Of a stretch of 64,000 bases of DNA, positions 20,408-31,874 are shown in pieces. How positions within the stretch are numbered: position 1 is the stretch's first letter; every line of letters starts with the position of its first letter. This DNA comes from Aureobasidium sp. EXF-3400 (Eukaryota > Ascomycota > Dothideomycetes > Dothideales > Saccotheciaceae). The notes under the pieces are model-generated. The model was not told the origin of the DNA. It ran no database searches and worked only from the letters and a program-made list of their open reading frames with translations. The DNA lies in contig SWBL01000064.1 in NCBI GenBank assembly GCA_024195585.1, forward strand, positions 62,001 to 126,000. The letters run 5' to 3'. The translations under genes and the position numbers were made by a program.

Positions 20408-23400
20408 TCATGAACGACGAACACGCGGCAAAGCATGTCTTCCCATATCAATAGCAAACCATCTTTTGATTTCCCTCAAGCAAACTCCAGCAGCAATGTA
20501 CTTCCAACTCTGCAGCTCTCCAACCTTCTTGTCTCCCATGGGTTGTTCGTCCATGCCAACAGCAAGACAAGCAATCGCTCTAGGCAGAGCTTCTTCATTG
20601 CGATCGTTGTCGTCGTAGTCGCCATCGATAATGCGGGAGATAGTGAAGGTGAGGACTTCTTCGAGTTGTTCGCGCATGGCTTGAGTGGTTTCGCGGACGC
20701 GTCTTGATTGCTTGCCGCCGTCGCGACCGAGGATGGTGCCGGAGAAGATCTCGGTCTCGGTGAGGGGGTGACGTGGTGATGAAGCGAATTGGTAGAGGGA
20801 TTGGAGTAGGGTCTGCTCGTAACTTTAGAATAGTTAGCAATGATGAGCATCTGAAATATGTGGTCAAGCTCACCCATCTCTAATCTGTCTGGCCAGCTCG
20901 ATGTGATGCTTCCATTGGATAACTCCAGTGTATTGTTGAACGTATGCCCAGAGAGTTGAGAGGACAGTATCGTCTTGGCCTGGTAGATTCTGGGTGGCAT
21001 CTTGAAGGGTCCTCAAGAACTCCTGTTCGTCGATGCTACGGTAAAGGTGACCAAGCGCCTTCTCGCTGCGATAGTAACGGACTGGGCGGACGTCATCTAG
21101 GTCGCCGATGGGATCAGTCTCCTCCTCTTCTTCGTTCTGCACCGCGTCTTCGAAACTTGCATATCCACCGGCCTCGATGATCACTCTCGGACTGGGTGCC
21201 ATGAAATCAGGTTTGGCAGGCTGGGCTCGTGGAGCCCTATCCATGCTCACCTACAAAAGTTAGCACGACTATGCTCAACCAAAAAGTGTTGACAAAGCCA
21301 TCGAGATGCTCTTTTTGAAAAGCAGGCATTTCACTCAACCTGATATGGGGTAGATAACTGAACTTACCGCTATACCAGTTTTGGAGAAGTCGACAGCTGT
21401 TGAAGCCATGCTTGCAAGCTCAATACAGGCGGCATCGAACACACCCATTGGCTTTTGGTCTGCAATCTGCAGATGACGTGTGCAGATCTGACCTAGCTGA
21501 TCAGTCTCCATGAACTCAACGAAGAAAGAACTCATGTCTTGGATAGTGACCTCACGGTCAAGCTCCAGACCAGGCACGCGGGGATAATCAGCAGGGGGTG
21601 CGATGTCTCTCTGAGGCATCAAAGTGGGCTCGAAGATGACATTGTAAAGGTCACCATCGAGGTCACCACCCGACAGCTGGCTCGGAAGATCGCGATTACC
21701 GTGCTGGCTGAATACGACGCAGTTACGAAGATATTTGAGGGGGGAGTCTTCAGGAACGTCGACGGCGTCCACGATTCTGATGTCGCCGGGGTGAAGTGCT
21801 GGAGAGCGCGTTATAATGACTTTGTCTTTTGTGATAACCTTTCTGGGTTCATCCAAAGAGCTTTGAGTGACGACATAAATCTGACCTTCCTTCAGATAAC
21901 CAGTCTCGTCCATGATGCCATAGAGAGTGACTCCGTTCTTGACCGGTATACGACCTTTGTACTTAATCTCGCGCAACTTGGTGATGACAGCCATTTCGAC
22001 AACCCCACGAAGGAAGGAATCGTCGTGATACTCAAGACCAATATCGGCCAGCATTTCGAGGAAGCTTGGCAGTCTTGCGGCTTTGCTTGTTTGTGTGTCG
22101 TTGAGAAGCAACGATGCATTAAAGGTGTTCGTGGTCATCAACCTCAGCTTCTCCACTGCTTCATCTTGTAATGTCACGAAAGACTCGAGAGGAACTTCCA
22201 AGTCTTCCAGAATCTTGATAAATTGACGATTGAGCACCATTGGATATGGTCGCCATGCAGCACCGCAGACTTCGAGCGTGACCGATGTGGAACCCTCGAA
22301 CTTCACCATCGAAGGTCGGATGCAAAATTGATCTCCAACAAGACGGGAATCTAAAGACACCACACCTTTAGTACCAGCTTGTCTGATCTGGAGAATGACA
22401 GGTTTGAGAGTGCGTCTCGATCCATATACGGGCCAAACCTTCTGAAGAAGTCCAAGCGATATTGTACCACATCCGTCACTAAAGCATCGGCCATTGCGTG
22501 CGACGTCACGGAGTGTTACTTGCATGTCGGCTTCCACTCCTACAGTGCCAGTAGTGTCGGTAAAAGCTTGTCCGATGCGGGCAGCACAGCGGGCTGGAGT
22601 GCGGATGGAACCGAAATGTCCCAGACTCTTGATCAGCGCCGGGGCATGCAAAATTTCTCTCTCGAACTCAAAAGGTGCCATGAACCAACAAGTCTGGGAG
22701 CGAAGACTTGAATGAGAGAATCCCAAGAACGAAAAGCCTCTTCCTCCGATGAAGTATACCGAGTCCATGAACTTTCGAAAACGAGCATATACCTCTTTCT
22801 GATCGGATTGGCCTTCATAGCGGACAGGTTCACCATCCTCGTCTGCAAAAGTCACGCGTATGAAGTAATCAGAGTGGTCTTGATATTTCCTCAACACGCG
22901 ATTGCTAACTTCGGGCTCAGGACCTTCCAGATAGACGCCTGCAACGGTGACGGTGAGTTTATGCACAAGGACAATGTGGGAATGGCGGTTGATCAGCTCG
23001 TATGGGTTCTGAGACCTGGAGTTGTCGTACTTCTGAGCATAGTCCAGTAGATTGTTGGCAATTGTCTTGACTGAGTAGTCCTCTGCTTCCGAATGCGGCC
23101 CAATCGGGTGAAGACTTTGGTACAGACGTCTCAGAGATTCGACAATGGTAGGTCCATCGTGGTTTGCTATCAGTAGAGTGATCGTGGGAAGGATTGCAAC
23201 AACTTGGTCAGGCAAGAGCGCACCGTTTCTGGCCAAACGAAGCAACTGAAACTTGACATCAAATGGCAAAGTATTGTATGATTCCAAATCCGCGAGTGCT
23301 GTGTCAAGGCGTCTGAAAGAAGATGCAAGACTGATAGAGGGGTTCACAATGGGAGTGGGGTGGTTGATGGCAGCTGATGCAAGGTGACGATTATGCTTCA

Positions 23401-24229
23401 AGAATTGGTAGACTTCAGACAGCTGCCTGTAGTCGGCGAGTTGTATCTGATATACGAAGCAAGTACCGACCACATCTGAATGAGCCTGATTGATGCTCGT
23501 GATTCGCTTCTTGTTCTTCAATGGGGGTAGCTTGAGTCCATTGACGCCCAGAAAGCTGAGATTCGCGAAAACCGTAGTGAGGTCTACCGAAGGTTTGGAA
23601 TAGAAGGCGGGTGGGACGTGTAGAGTGAAAGTCACAGTTGGACGCTTGTAGTCTCCCGTGGTTGCTGTGTCGACGTCGAAGTATTTGATGTTGACGCGAT
23701 ACGCAGAGTTACTCTCGAGGCTGTTTCTATCCTCATAAAGGAGAGCCAGTTGACGATGGCCAAACAAGACTCTGCCACGTCGTGAGTCGATAAAGTGCGG
23801 CAAAAAAACAAGTTCGTTGTTGATGAAAGACCAGACTCCACATCGCAGATGAGAGAACTCAAAACTGGAATTCGCATCGTGACGAGAAGCAGAACCGATC
23901 TGGCTCGAGGCGACTGATTGAGCAGCTCTTGACTTGAGACTACGCAAGAGATATTCATTGGGTTGGTTTTTTGACACTGCGCAATTGATGTAATGGCCGT
24001 TCATGTTGAGCTGAACCAAAGGTCTTCGCTGGCCGTCGGACTTTCCATACCTGGCGATGAAGCCCTTTCTTTTGTCGGTGTCCAGGAAGATCAATTTTGC
24101 GCAAGCCTTGTTACCCAGCTTCTCGCATACAAAGTCGGTGATTCCAAACTCGGCAAGCGGTGAGGTCATGTAACGCTTGAGCTGGCGCTCTGTGCAGTGA
24201 GGAGGTATGCGATTGATGAAGACCTCCAT
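20408..24229 (-). CDS. RNA-dependent RNA polymerase (RNAi type, Rdp1/SAD-1-like)
   Basis: Cellular RdRP that makes double-stranded RNA for RNA silencing. Three exons on the minus strand: 24229-21368, 21250-20874 and 20822-20408, encoding 1217 aa. The introns are 117 and 51 nt, and the frame is kept through both. The N-terminus (MEVFINRIPPHCTERQLKRY) looks like an RRM-type segment. The catalytic DLDGD sits at about residues 856-860 in SGGDLDGDLYNVIF, the hallmark of the family. Other family blocks seen are VLNRQFIKILEDL, RSPALHPGDIRIVDAV, FSQHGNRDLPSQ, KTGIAV just before the first intron and PDFMAP just after it. The domain looks intact, so this gene is probably active. The SAD-1/Rdp1 assignment rather than QDE-1 rests on the N-terminus and is tentative. 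Confidence 0.92.
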
Positions 24230-24482
24230 GATGGCGGTCGCTGAGGGGCCAACCTGTGAGGATCGTTGCGCACAGCAAGAGCGCGAATGATGGTCAAAAG
24301 ATTGAGATGTATGAGTGTGAAGCAGGAAGGAAAGAAGGAAGAAGATGTTTTGCAAGGGGAAACTAAACGAAGAGATAGATCGATGGTTGACAACTTCAGT
24401 ATGGCGGTCAGAGTGAGTAAACCACAAATGCAGTAGATGCGAGCAACTTCAAATCAAACGGGACTCATCTATTCACCTCACT

Positions 24483-24875
24483 TTGGATATGCAGTCGGCC
24501 GTCGCATGCATATCTATCAGCGGCACAGCTTGCCCGAAGATGCTGTGTAACATTGTGGTCACGACGATGCCGGCCACGACAGCCAGAATTCAATTCGATG
24601 TCAATCTACAGGAAATACTCAAAGCCATGACAACAACCTGTTCGAATGAACGACAAGAAGTAATTGTAGTAAAGAAAGTGAAGTGAAGATCTCTCACGCC
24701 ATGGAAAGAGCTCGACGGAACTTGCCAGATCCGCGTCGTGTCACTTTCGCGCTTCCTGCCTTTCTTCCTCTTCAAGTCGATGCGCCTTGCCGGCTGTCAA
24801 GCTTGTTTCTGTGACAGCGACCAGAGCAGCCGTCATCTATGCAATTGCGAGAACGGACACTATAATGTCAAGTCA
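24483..24875 (-). pseudogene. decayed fragment of a DUF3176 membrane-protein gene
   Basis: On the minus strand, bases about 24872-24784 translate to LDIIVSVLAIA, a stop, then MTAALVAVTETS. This aligns with LNTVVSVLATISKTTILVAV of the DUF3176 gene at 28767-31078. About 200 bases further on (24590-24485) comes LAVVAGIVVTTMLHSIFGQA, matching the next membrane segment of that family (FLGALISIASLLFQPMTQ). The spacing between the two pieces is about the same as in the fuller copy. Stops and frame changes lie between them, and the large C-terminal part is missing. It is therefore a truncated, inactivated copy lying between the RdRP and NLR-like genes. Confidence 0.7.
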
Positions 24876-25838
24876 GAGATGCTATGACCTTTTCGGCCTC
24901 GAATCCTCGTATAATGTTCATCCATATACGCTTCCGCTCTGCGTGGGCACGACAAGGACGCTCGGCTGGCGAACCCTCCCGATTTCCTTGAATGCATATT
25001 TCGGACTGTTTACCAACATCTTTCTCACTTTGGTGCAAGGATGGGGCAATTTTGTGCCCTTTGACGCTCTAGGTTTCGTCTAGGCGTATCTTTTGCTACC
25101 ACTTTTTCCGGATGCATAATGCTATGCAGCCTTCTGGTTTCGATGCAAGAGTAGGCTGATCTTACCTCGGTGCGTCCCGGTCAGCGTGCATGCAGGAACC
25201 TTGAGCTGATAATGAAAGTCTTGGACATTGTATGTAGTAAAGTTGAGCTTATCTTATTATGTGAATAGGCATGACCGAAAATGCACATTCGCGGTCTAAT
25301 AAGGTGCACGTTGAGACTTGTCGCGCGAAGAGCTCCCGGCAACAATGAATTCAAGGCGTCATGTCTCCTAAGCCAGCCGCTCTCAGCTTCATCAATCTGA
25401 TGTAGACGACTCACACGCGGCTAGGACAGCTGAGCGCCGGAGTCACTTGCATGCTCGTTGCTGAAAGTCAGGTCGTTAGCGCAGACATCTTACTCTGTAT
25501 GGCTTGCCGCAACCGCGCCAATCGCACGCCATATGTTTTCGGCACAATCTAGCGCATATAGTCCTGCAAGCCACGCAGAGCGCTCTCAAATCTAGACAAA
25601 TGAGAGGTGAGGAAGAATACCAGCTCTGTAATGCAATAGTCATATGTCGAAGGATGATTGGGCAGCGCCCGAGGGACCCTTTGCCTACAGTATCTAATCC
25701 GATCACGAATAGCGGTACGTACATACGAAATGTGCCAGCCTCGAACTCTTGTAAACTTATATAAGCCACGCACATGCCGCAGGCTCATACCCTCCGACAC
25801 CATCGGTATATGATTACAGATTACAACCGCAACCAAAG
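24876..25838. other. upstream region of the NLR-like gene
   Basis: No gene supported. Its left edge may hold further, unrecognisable remains of the DUF3176 relic. The rest is the promoter side of the NLR-like gene. Confidence 0.4.
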
Positions 25839-28388
25839 ATGACTGACCCAATTTCCATCACAGGTCTTCTTTTCACAATCGGTCAAACTGTATCCGTACT
25901 TTATACTTACGGGCAAAATGTGAGGAATGCAAGTTCAGACATCGACGAACTTACAAATGAGTTATTGGTTCTTCAAGGAGTTCTTCAGCAAATTCAAGAT
26001 GTCAAATCGCCCGCAGCGGTTTCGCTCAGCAAAGAAAAGAATTCCCGATATATGCTAAGGTCGACGAAGCAATCTTTGGAGTTTTTACTTGCCAAACTCG
26101 AGATACCATCCTCGAAGATCGGAAAGGCAATCAGATATGCAACATGGCCCTTGCGCAAAGACGAGGTCTCTGATCATCTGAGACGTTTCGAGCGGGTGAA
26201 GTCTTTATTAATTCTGGTCTTCCTTACTAAAGACTCAGAAGTAGTTGGTAGCGCGATCCAGTCCATGAGAACCGCACTTGACAAGAAACTGGAAGGGATT
26301 AGCGATCTGTTGCTACGACAGAAAGATGAAGAGCTCCTCCGATGGCTTGCGCCTTTGTCACCAGAAGAGGAACATGCTCGCATTTCCCAGAGGCGCCAAC
26401 CCGGAACACGACGATGGTTCTTCGATGGACCTTTCGCTGAATGGCTCGACGATCAGGAATCCAGTGCACTGTGGCTCCTAGGGAAATGTGAGTAAAGAAT
26501 TGTTGTCATGATCCTGCACATATCTAACCGTGCACAGCCGGCACTGGGAAATCTACGCTATTGTAACCGAAACGTCGTCCAGCCCCAAAGGAGTTGTCAT
26601 GCTAACAACATCGTAGTTCTTTTGCCGTCGATGCTCTAAAAGAACGCTGTCAAAAGGCACCGATGTGGAGTTTCGCGTTCTTCTATTGCCGCTTCACCGA
26701 TCTCGCTAGTCAAAAACCGCATAACATCTTAGGTTCATTGATCTCACAGTTCGCTAGATATGATCCTACAATTCTGAGCCACGTCCAGAAACTGTACGAT
26801 CTCGATGGAAGTTCACATCAAAAACCCGCGGAACTGTCGAAATTGGAAGAAGTTCTTTGCATGCACCTAAAACAGTCGCTGAGAACCTACATTCTCATCG
26901 ATGCACCGAACGAGTGTGAAGACATGTCTTTTCTTCATGAACTGCTTGTCGAAAAGATGAGAAGATTCACAAACTTGTACATCTTGATAGCGTCGACTCA
27001 ATCTCCCCCCAATGACGTTCAAAAAACTATCAAGTCGCGCCACGTCAGATTGCATGCACTTATGAACAAAGGAGATTTGACAACACTGATTGATCACGGC
27101 ATGGCCACGAAAGCTAGACTACGGGATCTGAGCGAGCAGTTGAAGCAAGATATCAGAAGTACACTTGTATCGCAGGCGGACGGCTCGTAAGTGCCTCGCG
27201 CAACAAATGAGGACCTTTCGTGCACTAACATAAGTCAGCTTCCGTTGGGTACACCTCTCACTCGAGAATCTCGCCAAACAAAACACTCCGAGGCAAGTGC
27301 GTAGAGCACTTGAGAGGTTACCGCCAACGCTGGAAGACAGTTATGCGGACCTCCTGACAAACATTTCACAAGGGGACAGATTACTGGCTCGCCGAGCTCT
27401 ACTATGGCTGGCCTTTGCCAGAAGGCCGCTGCAACTAGAAGAGCTGAACGAAGCAGTCATTGTTGAAGACAATCAAGCAGCCATCGATGAAGAGGACAGA
27501 CTGTCTCATTCCGGTCTGATACCTGAGATCTGTCGAGGATTGATCGATTACCACGCCGGCGTCACCACTCTGGCACATTCGTCCGTTGCCAGGTTTCTTA
27601 TGACGCCAGATATCCTCTCTAGCAAAGCCGCATACTTTGCTCTTAGCCCGGAAGAAGGCGATCGTGTTCTTATGAAGATGTGCCTACAGTATCTCTCAAT
27701 GGATTGTTTCGCTTCTGGACCCTGCAGGACCGTGGATGAACTCGCTCCAAGACTCCAGTCATATCCTCTATTAGTATATGCCACAACTTGCTGGGCGATG
27801 CATGCGAACAGTTTTGAACTCAATCAGGTTGATGTGGACAGTATCATGAAGTTTTTGCAGACTTATCGTTTGTCTACAGGCGGAAATTATTGTTCATGGA
27901 TCCAGATTTTGTTACCAGAGATCCCTTTGCAGGATGTGATGAGATTGCAAGATATCCATCCACTCTACTACGCCGCGTCTTTTGGCCTTGCGAAGATCGT
28001 ATGTCTTTTTTTGCAGAACGACAAGGAGGTCGATGTCAATACCCGTGGTGGAAGAACTGGATCTACACCCCTCTTCGTCGCTTGCTGGCGAGGATACTTT
28101 GATGTGGCGCGTATACTGATCAGTGCCGGTGCAGATCCTACTATAGTCGATAGTGGTACCGGGCTGGATGTCTTTGAATTCCTTCATTCTTGCTATAGGT
28201 CCATCAGCTCCGAAGCAGGCGATTTGCTGGAGTACATATCTAGAAAGCCTGGCAGAAACCCGATCTCTCGTGCTGATGATACCTTTGGCATGAGGTCGAG
28301 AGTCGATACACTTGAAGAGTCTGTCCCTCCAGATGACTGCGATACAATTCCTTACGACCCTGATCTCCAGCACTTATGGGCACTCTAG
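25839..28388 (+). CDS. NLR-like STAND protein: fungal N-terminal domain, NACHT, ankyrin
   Basis: Four exons (25839-26487, 26538-26562, 26617-27186, 27239-28388) encode 797 aa; introns are 50, 54 and 52 nt. Residues 1-100 (MTDPISITGLLFTIGQTVSV...) resemble the SesA/PigL_N-type N-terminal domains of fungal NLR-like proteins. The NACHT P-loop, GKSGTGKST at residues 215-223, is formed largely by the 25-nt second exon. Later NACHT-region marks are TYILIDAPNECED (Walker B-like, with Asp-Ala-Pro-Asn), LYILIASTQSP, FRWVHLSLENLAK and LERLPPTLEDSYADLL. Ankyrin-like repeats lie at about 655-735 (HPLYYAASFGLAKIV, TPLFVACWRGYFDVARILIS). Proteins of this plan are linked to non-self recognition and heterokaryon incompatibility in fungi; that role is inferred here. 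Confidence 0.82.
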
Positions 28389-28766
28389 GAAGACAAGTGC
28401 ATGTAGTAGCCGCCGTTGTTTGGAAGAGATGGATTCAAATGGTCGCTAGAGAGGAGATGTGCACGCTAAATAGGCGACTAGACTTGCCCCTGACGAAGCA
28501 TCCACGATAAATATCAAGGAAGGAAATTGGAGACGATGTGTAAAAGTACATGATCACTCTATACGGCATATGAGAACAACTTTTGTTTGTGGTAGTTGCT
28601 CTTGTCAGACTTTGATCTTTCTTCTCTTGCAACAACTGTATACTGTAATCAAGCTGAATTCACTCTTAGAATTGATACAAGATGTCAAGCCAACAGAAAT
28701 TATCCCTCAACTGGATGAGGCAACGAACTAATTATGCAAAGACATCCAAGCAGCAACACCAGGTTA

Positions 28767-31078
28767 TCAGAATGGTGTGTCCGTGGGTTTTCTGGTCGAA
28801 ACTGGCGGGAGAAGCGCTTGACTGGATGTGTAGCCCCGATCTCCTGACTCTGACTGCGAGGTAGAAGGCACGGGTGAGTGTATGTCTGGGCCCCTTCGAG
28901 AGCTGCTCATGGACGGACGATCGACAGTCTCATCGCCAATGCCGTCAGTGTAAGAGGCCATCGATAACTCAACGCCGTCTTCGAGCTTGTGCATGTGAAC
29001 GACGAGATCGCCCACATCATTGAGCTTTTGATAACATAGCATTTGTCTGAGTTGCGATCGGGTATCCGAATCAACAGAATAAACCATCGTCGCGATTATG
29101 TTGTCCTTCCAGACTTCCATATCCTGTCTATACGTTTGTAAGGTAGAGATTATGAGAAGAACAGCACCACCTGCGTTTGGTTAGTCTCATACAGACTCAA
29201 CAGCTTTAGCTTGCTTACCAGAGACAACAAAAACAGGTAATGCGAGAAAAGGCCAGCGTATCTTGTAGTGGATAGTCCAGCGTTGGACTGAGCCCTTCTG
29301 AATGCGACTGCCGGTATTGCGGAAATACGATGTCATGCTGTCGGCGACGCTGAAGAGTGTCTGATCCAGACTAGAGGACTGGAAAAGGGATTGTACAGTT
29401 GGCGTTGTATACTTCCGTATACCAGTCAACTAGTCGTACACCGCAGCGTAGTCAAGATCTAACGCGTCAGAGTAGCCTTCAGTCTTGAGAAGACCGTCAA
29501 GGTAGTCCACCATACTGTACAAAAGGGTCTGAGTTGCTTTGTATGTTTCATTTACGCCGGTAAAAGATAGGTTCAAATCCAATGCATCAAGCTGGAAATC
29601 GGTTCGATCAATGAGTCCGTCGGTGTCGGTGTCGGTGTTGATAGGGTTCCAGGTCAGCGTGCCTAGAGCTGCTAAGTCGGTGCTACCTATGTTCTCTATG
29701 TAAGGCCAGGATCGAGGTATTTTGCGTCTGGTTGTTGCAATAACGGTTTCCAAAAGTTGTCCTGATGTGACATTGATCTCGTAAGCCTGTAAGCATAGGA
29801 ACAGCCCACATTCCATCGCCGCCGGTCTCACATCCTGCCACATGCTAAGATTGCTTGTATATCTGGTATCAGCTTTGATAGTGCTGAAAGACATCAACAA
29901 GGACTCATAATCCTTGAAATTAGCAGTATTATTGGGAAGTTTTTCCGACTTTGCGACCATATAATCGGCCGCCAGGGAGGAGCTGACGGTTTGCAGCGTT
30001 ACGTTGCGATAGCTTTGCCAATTGTCGATAGTTAGATTAGCGTACGGAAGAGTATACTGAGTGAGCTTTGTCGTGGGATCGAACGCTACTTCCATATAGT
30101 TAGGTTGATCTTTGTATGCCAGAGGGACCGAACCGTTCGTACTGCGGCTTATGAGGAGATCCGAGACATCATAGCACTTACTACAAACAGCGAGTGAGGC
30201 GTAGATGGGCCATGTACAATTGCCAGTTGTACAAGTCCAAGTGAGCTGAGTACTGGTATTCAGACGCTCTGACTTCGAGAAGCCGCCTATGATGGCTGTT
30301 TGCAGACCAGGGTCTATCTGAAGCCTATACATGATGTCAGTTCAGAGCAGGTATTGTGAGGACAAGAAGGCATCTTTCCGACCCATGACATACGAGGGAC
30401 CTGTAGTAAAATCACTTGTGCTACCTACAGTTGCTTGCAGGGTAGCATCGTCGGGTGTCCCGTGATTGCTGATGGCAGCTTGTGTCATGGGTTGAAAGAG
30501 GAGACTCGCAATGCTAATCAGAGCTCCGAGGAATACCATAGATCTGTAGTTTTCAGCACCGAGTCTGAAGTGGTGGTTGATGATTAGGACAGTGTGTACC
30601 CAATGTCTGTATTTCAGATAGCTCGTAGGCTTCCCATACCGCCCCTACTAGCCTGGTCAATATCTTGGAATAGCTTCAGAGGGTGCGGCCCTGTTTTGAA
30701 CATATTCCATTTGCCTTGGCTGATCGCCGCCATAACAGCGACCAGAATAGTTGTCTTCGATATGGTTGCGAGAACAGACACGACAGTGTTAAGTGAAAGA
30801 TAGAACCCCCAACTTGAGAATGGCTGTCCGTCATGGATGGCGAGAATAACCACGATTGCTGTCAAGCAAGCGATGCTCACGATGACTCCGGCAATCTCTA
30901 AGATCCAGAAAGTGTTGAGTGTGCTAGTCGTTGCTCGTTGCGCAGGATGTTTCGGTGGCCGATAACCGGGTCCTTGTTCGGATATATCGTCAGAGAGTAG
31001 ATCGTGGGGTGCGAGAGACGAGGCACGAGTTGATGGTCTGATCGAGCTCGTCATCTCAATCGCTTCTTGGTCGTGCAT
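28767..31078 (-). CDS. DUF3176 membrane protein, first junction interrupted
   Basis: Fungal integral membrane protein of the DUF3176 family, function unknown. Pieces on the minus strand: 31078-about 30599, 30564-30390, 30317-29442, 29378-29219 and 29170-28767. Membrane segments are WILEIAGVIVSIACLTAIVV, LNTVVSVLATISKTTILVAV, FLGALISIASLLFQPMTQ and, near the end, IRWPFLALPVFVVSGGAVLL. The extracellular part carries the family motif CTTGNCTWPIYASLAVCSKC. Introns at 30389-30318, 29441-29379 and 29218-29171 keep the frame. The first junction does not: exon 1 reads ASRGGMGSLRAI and then TGA (30614-30616), and the only frame-correct splice after it would be a 35-nt intron at 30598-30564 or close by. 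The gene may be inactive, misread at this point, or use an unusual splice. Confidence 0.65.
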
Positions 31079-31874
31079 TTTCGCACAGCTTTTGAGTTTT
31101 TTGTGTGAAAGCTGCTGCCTAGGAGGTTGATTTCGCAGTACACAGCGGTGCCTTCTCGAAGATCGAGAGAACAATCTGAGGAGAAGTGGTATAGATCAAT
31201 CGAGTAGTATAGCGGGATGAAAGTGAGATATGATGGGTGGTTCCCTGCTCTTTAGTACATGCCTGCTCGTAGTCACCAATAATAGTATCATTCATGGCGC
31301 AGCTCTGGGCCGGCGAAAAGGCGCAGCTAAACCTGCTTGCAGACGGTATGGCCAGCCTTTCGAAGGACTTGTCAGTACGATAGGCATGGCGCCTGTGCTC
31401 TTGACTCCAAGTCCAGATATCTGAGTTCATCGGCAGGGCAGACCATCCATCAAGAGCAACCACCGAATATGAGCTGGGCTGGCAAAGCTGCTTTTCGAGT
31501 GAAGAGTATGAACGTTACGAAAGCAGCGTTGGTGGGCGATACATTTCTGTGACAACTCAAGAAGATACGACCAGGGGCACAACATTGTAGCTACAAGGCT
31601 GGCACGGCTTCCCCTCTTCCGGGTTCCTGGGTGGTGCATGCATTCAGCCACAGTTACAGTCGGCCGAGCCAATGGCACCCAAAATGCAACCCACCCAAAA
31701 AGCAAAGAACTATCAGGTATTTTTGTACGCTGTAACTTGGGCATCATATTGGGAAACGGAAGGTTGATGAAGTGTCGTTATTTTGATTTTACTCGCCAAA
31801 AAAAAAGTCGAAGATGAAGAGACAAGGTATATACTATACAGTAAGAACCCAAGAAGACAAAATAAACCACCCGC
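31079..31874. other. intergenic between DUF3176 and POM152 genes
   Basis: Promoter of the DUF3176 gene (minus) and 3' region of POM152 (minus). No further gene seen. Confidence 0.45.
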
